A DNA stretch of 64,000 nucleotides from Arthrobacter oryzae (GCF_003634095.1 NZ_RBIR01000004.1:310001-374000), one strand, 5' to 3'. Positions 1 to 8,255 are shown, counted from the first letter of the stretch. Notes: generated from the sequence alone by a model not told the origin. Numbers and translations: made by a program.

Positions 1-104
1 AGGTGTTTGCCGACGCCGAAGCCATCTACTCCTACGAGGGCACCCACGAAATCAACACCCTCGTGACGGGCCGTGCGATCACCGGGATTTCCGCGATCGT
101 CTAG
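1..104 (+). CDS. C-terminal end of an acyl-CoA dehydrogenase, probably glutaryl-CoA dehydrogenase (partial)
   Basis: The first 104 bases encode the last 33 residues of a protein that begins outside the window (reading from base 3, TAG at 102-104). The segment [20 protein letters not shown] has the conserved acyl-CoA dehydrogenase C-terminus, with the Glu of YEGT that serves as catalytic base in most of the family, and the ending ITGISA is typical of glutaryl-CoA dehydrogenases (FAD enzymes of lysine and tryptophan degradation, converting glutaryl-CoA to crotonyl-CoA). The subclass call rests on this tail alone, so it is likely but not certain. The following gene is convergent. Confidence 0.75.
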   Translation, partial: VFADAEAIYSYEGTHEINTLVTGRAITGISAIV

Positions 105-125
105 AGGCACGTCTCGGCGGCCTGG

Positions 126-728
126 TCACCCTGGGCCAGTCTCGAGGGGCGGGAGCAGGACGGACGGCCTCAAATCCATGACGAATGCCAGCGGATTCAC
201 GTACTCGTCGCCCCGGCGGACGCCCCAATGCAGGCAGGGCGGCGCCGGGCCGCAGTGCCCGGTCTGCACCTGTCCCAGGACGTCGCCCGCAGCCACAACG
301 GCCCCGACCCTCAGAGCGCTCGCCACCGGCTCGAAACTGCTGCGAAGGCCGTTGCCGTGGTCCACCGTGATGACCGGCCGGTCCACCACGATCCCGACAA
401 AGCTGACTTTCCCCGCTGCCGGCGAGACGAGCGGGGCGCCGTCGTCGGCGGCCTCGACATCGACCCCGCGGTGCCCGCTGAGCCACGGCCTGGCCGGGGG
501 ATCGAAGGCGCGCAGAACGGCTGGCCGTGGACGGAGCGGCCAGCTCCAGTCCGGTGCCGGAACCCCGGCTGCTCCCGGCGAGCTCCGGACGCTGGATGCC
601 GAGACCGCAGGATCCGCGGGGACGGCGGCCCCGGCGAAAGCTGAGGGACCGCGGGCCGCGGGGGCCGAATCTGCGGTGACAGGCCAGAGCATGAGGAGCA
701 GTGCGGCCAGGCAGGCGGGGATCTTCAT
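126..728 (-). CDS. Secreted M23-family (LytM-like) peptidase domain protein
   Basis: A 200-residue protein with an N-terminal signal peptide (about residues 1-21, Lys-3 then a Leu/Ala-rich core) and a C-terminal M23 peptidase domain (about 85-182). The family cleaves peptidoglycan cross-bridges or activates amidases outside the membrane. The zinc ligands are visible as His-86 and Asp-90 (HRGVD) and His-167 (CLHWG), but the first His of the usual HxH motif, normally the catalytic one, is Cys-165. A protein of this kind sits beside rpsB in many actinobacteria. It diverges from rpsB and converges on the dehydrogenase tail. The start is the ATG followed by the signal peptide. Whether it is an active enzyme or a regulatory, degenerate LytM domain cannot be decided from sequence. 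Confidence 0.85.
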   Translation of the reverse strand: MKIPACLAALLLMLWPVTADSAPAARGPSAFAGAAVPADPAVSASSVRSSPGAAGVPAPDWSWPLRPRPAVLRAFDPPARPWLSGHRGVDVEAADDGAPLVSPAAGKVSFVGIVVDRPVITVDHGNGLRSSFEPVASALRVGAVVAAGDVLGQVQTGHCGPAPPCLHWGVRRGDEYVNPLAFVMDLRPSVLLPPLETGPG

Positions 729-1251
729 GCCCCCACCCTGCCGCTCCAGCCCACCGGCCGGAACCGCACGTGACGGCTATGTGGATAAGCGTCCGCCGCC
801 GTCCCGCCGCCCAGGGGAAGCGGTCCTTCCCGGCGGGGCCGCTGTAGTACACTTGGTGGAGCAGTTTGCTGTGCCCTCACGCTTGTTCGCCGCATAATCG
901 CCGCGGTCGTTGACCTGACTTGTGTCCAGATTTAGGTCTTGATACTCGCCCTGATCATCGTCGCGGTAATCGGAGTCGTTCAAGCCGGCACACCTCATTC
1001 AGGGGTGCGGGGGAGCAGCAGCTGACTACGCGTATCCAGCCCTCCACATAAGAAGCCTCAAACTTCCGGTGCGGAGGACTGCGCCTCCTGCGGTCCGGCC
1101 CACATGGCATGTCCATGCGGAACGGATGGGAAGCGCGGTGGATGCCAGGAGCGACGCCCGTCCCGGGTGCTTGCTAAATAACCGTCAACTATTGGCAGGG
1201 TAAGAGAGCCATGGGCTCTCTCATGAATGACCTGCCGGAAGGAGCGTCGGC
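729..1251. other. Intergenic region holding the rpsB leader
   Basis: A 523-bp gap between the divergent M23 gene and rpsB. I find no convincing protein gene. It should contain the promoter(s) for rpsB and a long 5' leader. A TACACT element at 848-853 and a TTGACC at 910-915 are possible promoter pieces but neither has a good partner. A short hydrophobic reading frame (939-1025) and a perfect hairpin (1203-1221) are described separately. Confidence 0.5.
1203..1221 (+). promoter_or_regulatory. Hairpin just upstream of the rpsB ribosome binding site
   Basis: AGAGAGCC and GGCTCTCT form a perfect 8-bp stem with a 3-nt ATG loop, ending 17 nt before the AAGGAG Shine-Dalgarno at 1239-1244. A hairpin so close to the initiation site suggests autogenous control by S2 or an RNA-processing signal. 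The role is inference; the structure is directly visible. Confidence 0.5.
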
Positions 1252-2142
1252 ATGCCCGTCGTAACTATGCGCCAGCTGCTTGACAGCGGCGTCCACTTTG
1301 GACACCAGACCCGCCGTTGGAACCCGAAGATGAAGCGTTTCATCTTCACGGAGCGCAACGGTATCTACATCATTGACCTGCAGCAGTCACTGTCCTACAT
1401 CGACCGTGCATACGAGTTCGTGAAGGCCACCGTTGCACACGGCGGCACCGTTCTCTTCGTCGGCACCAAGAAGCAGGCGCAGGAATCCATCGCTGAACAG
1501 GCCACCCGCGTTGGCCAGCCGTACGTCAACCAGCGTTGGCTCGGCGGTATGCTCACCAACTTCCAGACCGTCTCCAAGCGCATCCAGCGCATGAAGGAAC
1601 TGGAAGAGATCGACTTCGACGACGTCGCCGGTTCTGCATACACCAAGAAGGAGCTGCTGCTCCTTCGCCGCGAACTGACCAAGCTGGAAACCAACCTCGG
1701 TGGTATCCGCAACCTGACCAAGGCGCCGTCCGCGCTGTGGATCGTTGACACCAAGAAGGAACACCTTGCTGTCGACGAAGCCAAGAAGCTGAACATCCCG
1801 GTTGTGGCCATCCTGGACACCAACTGCGATCCTGACGAAGTCGACTTCCCGATCCCGGGTAACGACGACGCCATCCGCTCCGTGAACCTGCTGACCCGCG
1901 TTGTCGCCGACGCCGTTGCTGAGGGCCTCATCGCCCGTAACCAGCGCGCCACCGGCACCACGGAAGCACCGGAAGAGCCGCTGGCCGAGTGGGAGCGCGA
2001 GCTTCTCGAAGGCAACAAGGCTGAAGCTGCTGCAGCTCCCGCCGCTGAGGCACCCGCTGCTGAAGCTCCGGCCGCCGACGCCGCTCCGGCTGAAGAAGCA
2101 CCGGCTGCTGAAGAAGCACCGGCCGCCGACGAAGCCAAGTAG
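1252..2142 (+). CDS. rpsB: 30S ribosomal protein S2
   Basis: A 296-residue S2 protein of the small ribosomal subunit. The N-terminal signature around residues 12-25 ([15 protein letters not shown]) and the second signature around 160-185 ([19 protein letters not shown]) are intact. The core ends near residue 225-250 and is followed by an Ala/Pro/Glu-rich tail with repeated AEEAPAA-type units, a common low-complexity extension in actinobacterial S2. AAGGAG at 1239-1244 sits 7 nt before the ATG. It is the first gene of the S2-EF-Ts block and is separated from tsf by a large hairpin. Confidence 0.98.
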   Translation: MPVVTMRQLLDSGVHFGHQTRRWNPKMKRFIFTERNGIYIIDLQQSLSYIDRAYEFVKATVAHGGTVLFVGTKKQAQESIAEQATRVGQPYVNQRWLGGMLTNFQTVSKRIQRMKELEEIDFDDVAGSAYTKKELLLLRRELTKLETNLGGIRNLTKAPSALWIVDTKKEHLAVDEAKKLNIPVVAILDTNCDPDEVDFPIPGNDDAIRSVNLLTRVVADAVAEGLIARNQRATGTTEAPEEPLAEWERELLEGNKAEAAAAPAAEAPAAEAPAADAAPAEEAPAAEEAPAADEAK

Positions 2143-2193
2143 TCACACAAGTAAATCTGGATCTCCCCGCATGCGCTCCGGCGCACAAGGGGT

Positions 2194-2238
2194 ACCGACA
2201 GGATGGCCGCTCACTGGGTGAGCAGCCGTCCTGTCGGT
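2194..2238 (+). promoter_or_regulatory. Long two-part hairpin between rpsB and tsf
   Basis: ACCGACAGGA at 2194-2203 pairs perfectly with TCCTGTCGGT at 2229-2238. The stem continues through TGGC/GCCG (one G-U) and, after a C/A mismatch, a perfect GCTCAC/GTGAGC inner stem (2209-2214/2218-2223) closes on a TGG loop. No T-run follows, so it looks more like an attenuator, processing site or 3'-end stabiliser of rpsB mRNA than a classical terminator; a factor-independent terminator without a T-run is also possible in this group. Confidence 0.6.
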
Positions 2239-2275
2239 CCGTACACCACATAAATTTCTAGACAGAGGGGTTCAC

Positions 2276-3112
2276 ATGGCGAACTACACTGCCGCTGATA
2301 TCAAGGCTCTGCGCGAGCGCACCGGCGCCGGCATGATGGATGTCAAGAAGGCTCTTGACGAAGCCAACGGTGACGCCGAGAAGGCCATCGAAATCATCCG
2401 CATCAAGGGGCTCAAGGGCGCCACGAAGCGCGAAGGCCGCTCCACCGCTGAAGGCCTGGTTGCCGCCAAGGTCGCCAACGGCGTCGGCGTGATGATCGAA
2501 GTCAACTGCGAGACCGACTTCGTCGCCAAGGCTGACAAGTTCATCCAGCTGGCGGACAAGGTCCTGGCCGTGGCCGTCGAGTCCGGCGCCGCCGACCTCG
2601 AGACCCTGCTCGCCACCGACGTCGACGGCAAGCCGCTGTCCGAGGTGGTCATCGAAGAGGGCGCCGTTCTGGGCGAAAAGGTTGTTGTCCGCCGCATCTC
2701 CCGCATCGAGGGCGCTACGGTCGACGCTTACCTGCACAAGACCTCCAAGGATCTCCCGGCCCAGGTCGGCGTCCTGTTCGCTGTCGACGGCGAAGGCGAA
2801 GCAGCTGCCACCGCAGCCCACGACGTCGCCGTTCACATCGCCGCGATGTCCCCGAACTACCTCTCCCGTGAAGATGTGCCGGCCGAGCTCGTCGAGTCCG
2901 AGCGCCGCATCGCCGAGGAGACTGCCAAGGCTGAGGGCAAGCCGGAAGCAGCAATGACCAAGATCGTTGAAGGCCGTGTCACTGGCTTCTACAAGGGCGA
3001 GGTCCTCCTCGACCAGGCATTCGCCAAGGATGCGAAGAAGTCTGTCGCGCAGATCCTCGAAGAGGCCGGCGTCAAGGGCACCGCGTTTGCACGCTTCCGC
3101 GTCGGTTCCTAG
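2276..3112 (+). CDS. tsf: Translation elongation factor Ts
   Basis: A 278-residue EF-Ts, the guanine nucleotide exchange factor that regenerates EF-Tu-GTP. The N-terminal UBA-like segment with the signature ALRERTGAGMMDVKKAL (about residues 10-26) and the second signature VMIEVNCETDFVAKAD (about 77-92) are complete, and the length is normal. A GAGGGG Shine-Dalgarno precedes the ATG. It follows rpsB as in nearly all bacteria and is closed by a strong terminator. Confidence 0.98.
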   Translation: MANYTAADIKALRERTGAGMMDVKKALDEANGDAEKAIEIIRIKGLKGATKREGRSTAEGLVAAKVANGVGVMIEVNCETDFVAKADKFIQLADKVLAVAVESGAADLETLLATDVDGKPLSEVVIEEGAVLGEKVVVRRISRIEGATVDAYLHKTSKDLPAQVGVLFAVDGEGEAAATAAHDVAVHIAAMSPNYLSREDVPAELVESERRIAEETAKAEGKPEAAMTKIVEGRVTGFYKGEVLLDQAFAKDAKKSVAQILEEAGVKGTAFARFRVGS

Positions 3113-3142
3113 TCAGACACCTGTCAGACACTAGTCAGACAC
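3112..3142 (+). repeat. Three direct copies of GTCAGACAC behind tsf
   Basis: The 9-mer GTCAGACAC occurs at 3112-3120, 3123-3131 and 3134-3142, an exact 11-bp period starting at the last base of the tsf stop codon. It lies directly before the terminator stem. No function is assigned; slippage duplication is the simplest origin. Confidence 0.8.
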
Positions 3143-3147
3143 GCTAA

Positions 3148-3178
3148 GGGGGTGGCCACCACGGTGGCCACCCCTTTT
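3148..3178 (+). terminator. Rho-independent terminator after tsf
   Basis: GGGGTGGCCACC (3149-3160) pairs with GGTGGCCACCCC (3163-3174) and is followed by TTTT (3175-3178). This is a strong GC stem with a short U-tract, separating rpsB-tsf from pyrH. Confidence 0.85.
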
Positions 3179-3277
3179 GCATGCACGCACGAGGTATCCG
3201 TTCCGGCCACAGCCGGAATGCCGCCTCGGGCGCCCAGCACGATAACCTAACTCAGAGTTCACCAACGGGAAGGCACC

Positions 3278-4015
3278 ATGGAAACCGTCAACACTTCAGC
3301 CCAGCCAAAGAAGAACAGGCGCCGCGTCCTCTTGAAGCTCTCCGGCGAGGTCTTCGGCGGCGGAAAACTTGGCGTTGACCCGGATACCGTCCGTGGCGTG
3401 GCCAAGCAGATCGCGGCCGCTGTCCCCGACGTCGAAGTCGCAATCGTCGTCGGCGGAGGCAACTTCTTCCGCGGGGCCGAACTGTCCCAAAGCGGCATGG
3501 ACCGTTCCCGCGCCGACTACATGGGCATGCTCGGAACCGTCATGAACTGCCTGGCCCTCCAGGACTTCCTGGAACAGGCAGGCGTGGAGACCCGGGTGCA
3601 GAGCGCCATCACCATGGGCCAGGTCGCCGAGGCGTACATTCCCCGCCGCGCCATCCGCCACATGGAAAAGGGCCGCGTTGTCATCTTCGGCGCCGGCGCC
3701 GGCCTGCCCTACTTCTCCACGGACACCGTTGCGGCCCAGCGCGCCATGGAGGTCCACGCCGACGTCGTCCTGATGGCCAAGAGCGGAGTCGACGGCGTCT
3801 ACACCGCTGATCCGAAGAAGGACCCGACGGCGGAGAAGCTGCACCGCCTCAGCTACGACGACGCCCTCCGCCGCGACATCCGCGTGATGGACCAGACCGC
3901 CATGACCATGTGCAAAGACAACAACCTCACCATGGTGGTCTTTGGCATGGAAGGCGAGGGCAATGTCACCCGCGCCATCCGCGGCGAAGACCTGGGCACC
4001 GTCGTCACCCCCTAG
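3278..4015 (+). CDS. pyrH: UMP kinase
   Basis: A 245-residue cytosolic kinase converting UMP to UDP with ATP, the first committed step toward UTP and CTP. The amino-acid-kinase fold is shown by LKLSGE near residues 19-24, GGGNFFRG near 59-66 and the C-terminal [12 protein letters not shown] segment near 206-217. The length matches the family. The ATG is preceded by GGGAAGG. A TAACCT at 3243-3248 may be the -10 box of its promoter, since a terminator separates it from tsf. frr follows after 133 bp. Confidence 0.97.
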   Translation: METVNTSAQPKKNRRRVLLKLSGEVFGGGKLGVDPDTVRGVAKQIAAAVPDVEVAIVVGGGNFFRGAELSQSGMDRSRADYMGMLGTVMNCLALQDFLEQAGVETRVQSAITMGQVAEAYIPRRAIRHMEKGRVVIFGAGAGLPYFSTDTVAAQRAMEVHADVVLMAKSGVDGVYTADPKKDPTAEKLHRLSYDDALRRDIRVMDQTAMTMCKDNNLTMVVFGMEGEGNVTRAIRGEDLGTVVTP

Positions 4016-4148
4016 CAACGGCTAGGATGTTTTCAGGACCTATCCGCCGCCAGGCGGAAAGCACACGCGCCAGGCGGACGACACAGGCGCACAAGAAAAA
4101 CGTGCCGCGCCCCGGCCGCCGGGACGCACCAATTTCTGAGGAGAGACC

Positions 4149-4706
4149 GTGATCGAAGATACCTTGCTCGAAGCCGGGGACAAGATGGACAAGGCAGTTG
4201 AGGTAGCCAAGGAAGACTTCGCCTCGATCCGGACCGGCCGCGCGACGCCGGGCCTGTACAACAAGGTTGTGGTCGAGTACTACGGCACCCCGACGCCGCT
4301 GCAGCAGCTGGCTTCCTTCGCGGTTCCGGACGCCCGCACCATCCTCGTCACCCCGTACGACAAGACGGCCCTGCGGGATATCGAACGAGCCCTGAGCGAC
4401 TCCGAAGTGGGCGCCAACCCCTCCAACGACGGCAACGTCATCCGGATCACCATCCCCGAGCTGACCAGCGAACGGCGCAAGGAATACGTCAAGATCGTCA
4501 AGTCCAAGGGCGAGGACGCGAAGGTGTCCATCCGCAACATCCGCCGAAAGGCCAAGGAAACGCTGGACAAGCTGGTCAAGGACGGCGAAGCCGGCGAGGA
4601 CGAAGGCTCACGCGGCGAGAAGGAACTCGACGCCATGACCAAGGCGCACGTTGACGGGATCGACGAGCTGCTCAAGCGCAAGGAAGCTGAGCTGCTCGAG
4701 GTCTGA
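4149..4706 (+). CDS. frr: Ribosome recycling factor
   Basis: A 185-residue ribosome recycling factor that splits post-termination ribosomes together with EF-G. The typical features are the segment ASIRTGRATPGL (about 25-36), the PSNDGNVIRITIPELTSERR region (about 92-111) and the long charged three-helix bundle. The start is GTG at 4149, supported by GAGGAG about 6 nt upstream. Its TGA overlaps the ATG of cdsA by one base, so translation is probably coupled. Confidence 0.97.
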   Translation: MIEDTLLEAGDKMDKAVEVAKEDFASIRTGRATPGLYNKVVVEYYGTPTPLQQLASFAVPDARTILVTPYDKTALRDIERALSDSEVGANPSNDGNVIRITIPELTSERRKEYVKIVKSKGEDAKVSIRNIRRKAKETLDKLVKDGEAGEDEGSRGEKELDAMTKAHVDGIDELLKRKEAELLEV

Positions 4707-5626
4707 TGAATCAGGCTCAAGAGTCCTCCGGCCCGCGCGTCCGGAGACGGGGGAAACAGCGCGGGAATCCGACGCCCAAAGCGGGTCGGAACCTGCCCGC
4801 CGCCACGGTGGTGGGGGTGGGCATGCTCGTCTGTGTACTGGGCGGCCTGCTGTTCCTTCCGCTCGGCTTCGTCCTGGTGACCGCCACCTTCGCGATCTTT
4901 GGTGTCTGGGAAATCTTCCGAGCACTTGAGGCCGCGGGTACCCGCCTGCCCATCATTCCGGTGTTGGTCGGCAGTGTGGTCATGCCGGTCGCCGCCTACT
5001 TCGGCGGCCTCGAGAGCCTGCTTTTCACCATGCTCGCCAGTAGCGTCGCGGTGCTTCTGTGGCGGACCGTTGAAGGCGCCGCCGGATCGGCGCGCAGCAT
5101 CTTCGCCGGGGTTTTCGCGCTCTCGTGGGTGCCGTTCCTGATTAGCTTCGCGGCGCTGCTGCTGCACACTGATGACGGCCAGACGCCGTTCGGCCTGTGG
5201 CCCGGCGGGGTCATCCCGCAGGGCGCCTGGCAGATCGCGACCCTGCTGCTCCTGGTGGTTGCCAACGACACCTTCGGCTACCTCGTGGGTGCCTCCCTCG
5301 GCAAGCATCCGATGGCCCCCAAGATCAGCCCCAAAAAGACCTGGGAGGGGTTTGCCGGTTCCATCGTCGGGGCGGTCCTGATCGGCGTACTGGCCACTGT
5401 CTTCGTGCTGCATGAGCCGTGGTGGGTCGGCGTCATACTGGCCGTGGGCATGGTGGCGGCCGCCACGACCGGCGACCTTGCCGAATCCATGGTCAAGCGT
5501 GAACTCGGCATCAAGGACATGAGCAGCATCCTCCCCGGCCACGGAGGCGTCATGGACCGCCTGGACTCGATCGTTTTCGCCTCCCCGGTGGCGTTCATCC
5601 TGTTCTCGGCCGTCGCTGGCGCGTAA
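4706..5626 (+). CDS. cdsA: Phosphatidate cytidylyltransferase (CDP-diacylglycerol synthase)
   Basis: A 306-residue integral membrane enzyme making CDP-diacylglycerol from CTP and phosphatidic acid, the precursor of all phospholipids. About eight hydrophobic segments follow a basic N-terminus rich in Arg/Gly. The family signature is clear near residues 261-287: SMVKRELGIKD, then LPGHGGVMDRLDS. The ATG overlaps the frr stop as TGATG. It ends the pyrH-frr-cdsA run; the next gene appears to have its own -10 box. Confidence 0.95.
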   Translation: MNQAQESSGPRVRRRGKQRGNPTPKAGRNLPAATVVGVGMLVCVLGGLLFLPLGFVLVTATFAIFGVWEIFRALEAAGTRLPIIPVLVGSVVMPVAAYFGGLESLLFTMLASSVAVLLWRTVEGAAGSARSIFAGVFALSWVPFLISFAALLLHTDDGQTPFGLWPGGVIPQGAWQIATLLLLVVANDTFGYLVGASLGKHPMAPKISPKKTWEGFAGSIVGAVLIGVLATVFVLHEPWWVGVILAVGMVAAATTGDLAESMVKRELGIKDMSSILPGHGGVMDRLDSIVFASPVAFILFSAVAGA

Positions 5627-5655
5627 GGCGCATCCCAACCAGCAATCCCGGCGCT

Positions 5656-5661
5656 TAGAAT
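5656..5661 (+). promoter_or_regulatory. Candidate -10 box for the DivIVA-repeat gene
   Basis: TAGAAT lies 40 bp before the chosen GTG start. No good -35 hexamer is seen at the expected distance. Confidence 0.4.
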
Positions 5662-5701
5662 GGTGCCGAGCAATCCAGCCGAACGGCATCAAAGGAACAA
5701 A

Positions 5702-6286
5702 GTGACAGTGGACATTCAACGGCAGATTCCTGCGTCTTTTGACCGCGTGCAGCGGAACCAGTATGGCTACAACGCCAAGCAGGTCGATGATTTCCTGCAG
5801 CGCGCGCGGGTGTCGTTCGAAGCTCCGAGCCACGCCGGACGGGCCATCAAGAGCTCCGACGTCCGCGCGGTCTGCTTCGATCCCGTCAAGGGCGGCTACG
5901 CCGCGGCCGGCGTGGATGCCGCGCTGGACCGGCTGGAGGACGCCCTCGCCCGGCTGGAACGCGACGATCTGGTCGCCGAACGCGGCGAGGAAGCTTGGCT
6001 GCGCGAAATCGGCCGGCTCGCGGGCGTCCTGCGCGGGCGCCTGCACCGCCCGGACGGCCAGCGCTTCCGCCGCCCGACCAAGCCCAAGGTCCGCAGCTAC
6101 AACACCACCGACGTGGACGATCTCTGCCGCGAGCTGATCGGCTACCTCGAGGAGGACCAGCCGCTGAGCGTGGACAACGTCCGGCGCGCCGTGTTCCGCC
6201 CGGCCGTGGGCCGGGACGGCTACGAGGAAAGCCAGGTCGACGCGTTCCTCGAGCGGGCCGTTGAACTCATGGCGGCCATCGACTAG
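5702..6286 (+). CDS. DivIVA-domain repeat protein
   Basis: A 194-residue protein built from short DivI1A-type motifs: RNQYGYNAKQVDDFLQRA (about 17-34), a second around VCFDPVKGGYAAAGVDAALDRLE, a third SYNTTDVDDLCREL and a fourth VFRPAVGRDGYEESQVDAFLE near the C-terminus. Canonical DivIVA/Wag31 has one such motif plus a coiled coil; here the motifs are repeated without a long coiled coil. The family is expected to be membrane-curvature- or division-associated, but no specific role is known to me. Start GTG 5702 was chosen because AAGGA lies 5 nt upstream; an upstream in-frame ATG at 5660 has no such site. It converges on the symporter gene with only 12 bp between. Confidence 0.8.
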   Translation: MTVDIQRQIPASFDRVQRNQYGYNAKQVDDFLQRARVSFEAPSHAGRAIKSSDVRAVCFDPVKGGYAAAGVDAALDRLEDALARLERDDLVAERGEEAWLREIGRLAGVLRGRLHRPDGQRFRRPTKPKVRSYNTTDVDDLCRELIGYLEEDQPLSVDNVRRAVFRPAVGRDGYEESQVDAFLERAVELMAAID

Positions 6287-6298
6287 TCCCTCGCCTGC

Positions 6299-7762
6299 TC
6301 AGCGCTCCGTCGCGAGCGGCCGCTCCGGAGTGTGCAGCCGGGTCATGAGCCGCGTCATCGTCCGAGGCACCCGGCCCCGCGTCGCCCGCGACACCAGGAC
6401 TGTGGCGGCAAACGCGGCGGGCACCGTCCACGCGGCGGGCTGCGCAAGCCACGACGGTGTCAGGGCCGCACCCAGCACCGAGCCGGCCACCATCGCGCCG
6501 CCGCAGAGCAGGCCTCCGGTCGCCATGCCGGCAATCGCGCCGGCATCCGTCAGGCCGCGCCACCAGATGCCCAGCAGCAGGACCGGGCAGATCGTGGACG
6601 CGGTAAAGGCAAACACGAGCCCCACGCTGCCGGCCAGTGCCAGCGATTCGGTCATGGAGGCGAGTCCCAGCGGAACGATTGCCGAGACCAGCGCGGCCAG
6701 CCGGAAACCGCGCACGCTCCCGCCGAACACGTCCTGGCTGATCACACCCGCGAGCGAGACCACCAGGCCCGACGTCGTGGACAGAAACGCCGCAAACGCG
6801 CCGGCCACCACCAGCGCAGTCAACAGGTCCCCGGCCGCCCCGCCGACCACCCGGCCGGGGAGAAGAAGCACCAGGGCATCGGCCTGGCCGCTCTGAGCGA
6901 GGTCGGCGGCGAACACCCGGCCCAGCATGCCGTACGCGGTCGGGAACAGGTAGAAGACGGAAAGCAGGCCCAGGACAATCAGCGTGGTCCGCCGGGCGGA
7001 CTGCCCGTCCGGATTCGTGTAAAAGCGGACCAGCACGTGCGGCAGCCCCAGGGTTCCAAAGAGCAGGGCCACCAGCAGCGAAATGATCTGATAGGGACCC
7101 GTCGGCGCCACCGCCGTCGGGTTCACCGCCGGGGCCGCGGCCGGGGCGTTGGTGCCGCCCAGCACCAGCAGCATGAACACGATGGGCACCGCCAGCGCGG
7201 TCAGCTTGAGCCAGTACTGGAACGCCTGGACGAACGTGATGGAGCGCATCCCGCCCGCCACCACGGTGATGCAGACGACGGCGACCACCGCCACCGGGCC
7301 CACCCACGCCGGCAGGCCCGTGGTGATCCGGATGGCCAGGGCGGCGCCGTGGAGCTGCGGGACGATGTAGAGCCAGCCGACCAGGACCACCACCAGGCTT
7401 GTGACGCGGCGGACGGCACGCGAATCGAGGCGCGCCTCGGTGAAATCCGGAATCGTGTACGCGCCCGAGCGGCGCAGGGGAGCGGCGACGAACAGGAGCA
7501 GCATCAGGTACCCGGCCGTGTAGCCCACCGGATACCACAAGGCGTCGGTGCCGGAGAGCAGGATCAACCCGGCGACGCCCAGAAAGCTCGCGGCGGAAAG
7601 ATACTCGCCGCCGATCGCCGAGGCGTTCCACCACGGCTTGACCGTCCTGGACGCGACGTAGAAGTCCCCGGTGGTGCGCGAGACCCGCAGGCCGTAGAAA
7701 CCGATGACGGCCGTGGCCAGCGAGACGGCGGCGACGGCGGCCACCCCGACGACGGGGTTCAC
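6299..7762 (-). CDS. Sodium:solute symporter family protein (SSS), ActP-like
   Basis: A 487-residue polytopic membrane protein of the sodium/solute symporter family with about 13 membrane segments. The stretch near residues 25-60 (GDFYVASRTVKPWWNASAIG then GEYLSAASFLG) and LPHVLVRFYTNPD are characteristic of acetate/monocarboxylate symporters and closely match the paralogue at 10934-12550. The GTG at 7762 was chosen because GGGCGGGCGG precedes it and it places the first membrane helix at the N-terminus; longer in-frame starts overlap the previous gene. It is last in the order kinase-regulator-small membrane protein-symporter. The substrate is inferred to be a short monocarboxylate. Confidence 0.85.
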   Translation of the reverse strand: MNPVVGVAAVAAVSLATAVIGFYGLRVSRTTGDFYVASRTVKPWWNASAIGGEYLSAASFLGVAGLILLSGTDALWYPVGYTAGYLMLLLFVAAPLRRSGAYTIPDFTEARLDSRAVRRVTSLVVVLVGWLYIVPQLHGAALAIRITTGLPAWVGPVAVVAVVCITVVAGGMRSITFVQAFQYWLKLTALAVPIVFMLLVLGGTNAPAAAPAVNPTAVAPTGPYQIISLLVALLFGTLGLPHVLVRFYTNPDGQSARRTTLIVLGLLSVFYLFPTAYGMLGRVFAADLAQSGQADALVLLLPGRVVGGAAGDLLTALVVAGAFAAFLSTTSGLVVSLAGVISQDVFGGSVRGFRLAALVSAIVPLGLASMTESLALAGSVGLVFAFTASTICPVLLLGIWWRGLTDAGAIAGMATGGLLCGGAMVAGSVLGAALTPSWLAQPAAWTVPAAFAATVLVSRATRGRVPRTMTRLMTRLHTPERPLATER

Positions 7763-7817
7763 GTTCCGCCCGCCCGGAACTTTGCGCGGCCGCCGTCCGG
7801 GCCTCTCAGCAGTTGCC

Positions 7818-8255
7818 TCATTTGTCGCCGGCGAGGTCCCGGTAGCGGGCCTCATTCCTTGCCGCGGTCCGGACGTACAGCCAGGCACTGAGACCGATCA
7901 CGGGATAGATCCCGGCACCGAGCAGGACCCAGTCGAAGGGGAGGCCGGCGATTGTGGAGTCCGCCAGGCCCGGGACCAGCCCCAGCATGAGCGGGAAGGC
8001 GAAGAGAATCAGCAGGAAACCCAGGGCCACCACGAGGCCCAGCCGGAGCTGGGACCGGATGAGCGAGCGGACGAACAGCTGGCCGGCGTCGGATTCCTCC
8101 TCCGCTTCGCGGGAGGCCGCCGCGGAACGGCCGCCGGCCGGGGCGGGGCTGTACTGTGCGACGCTGCCCGGTGTGAGGCTGCCCGGTGTGATGCTGCCTG
8201 CATTCACGCTGCCTGCCGTGGCGCTGCGCGGCGCCGTGACGCGGACCCGGGTCAT
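7818..8255 (-). CDS. Small two-helix membrane protein paired with the symporter
   Basis: A 145-residue protein: a variable N-terminal half containing Gly-Ser-x-x-Pro/Ala-type repeats (about 14-32), then two hydrophobic segments (about 77-97 and 111-130) and a basic end. Small membrane proteins of the DUF485 type are the usual partners of ActP-like symporters, and this one occupies that position, but similarity to the DUF485 protein at 10557-10937 is weak by eye. The ATG at 8255 overlaps the regulator's TGA (ATGA), so it is translationally coupled. Confidence 0.75.
   Translation of the reverse strand: MTRVRVTAPRSATAGSVNAGSITPGSLTPGSVAQYSPAPAGGRSAAASREAEEESDAGQLFVRSLIRSQLRLGLVVALGFLLILFAFPLMLGLVPGLADSTIAGLPFDWVLLGAGIYPVIGLSAWLYVRTAARNEARYRDLAGDK
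8163..8237. repeat. Five 15-bp tandem repeats in the small membrane protein gene
   Basis: Units starting GCTGC recur every 15 bp at 8163, 8178, 8193, 8208 and 8223; the first two are nearly identical (GCTGCCCGGTGTGAG/T). They encode the five-residue repeats of the N-terminal region. The 15-bp period keeps the frame. Confidence 0.8.

Noticed and set aside
777..998. 73-codon minus-strand frame upstream of rpsB
   Set aside because: No Shine-Dalgarno, no recognisable motif, polar composition without structure, and it overlaps the likely rpsB promoter region.
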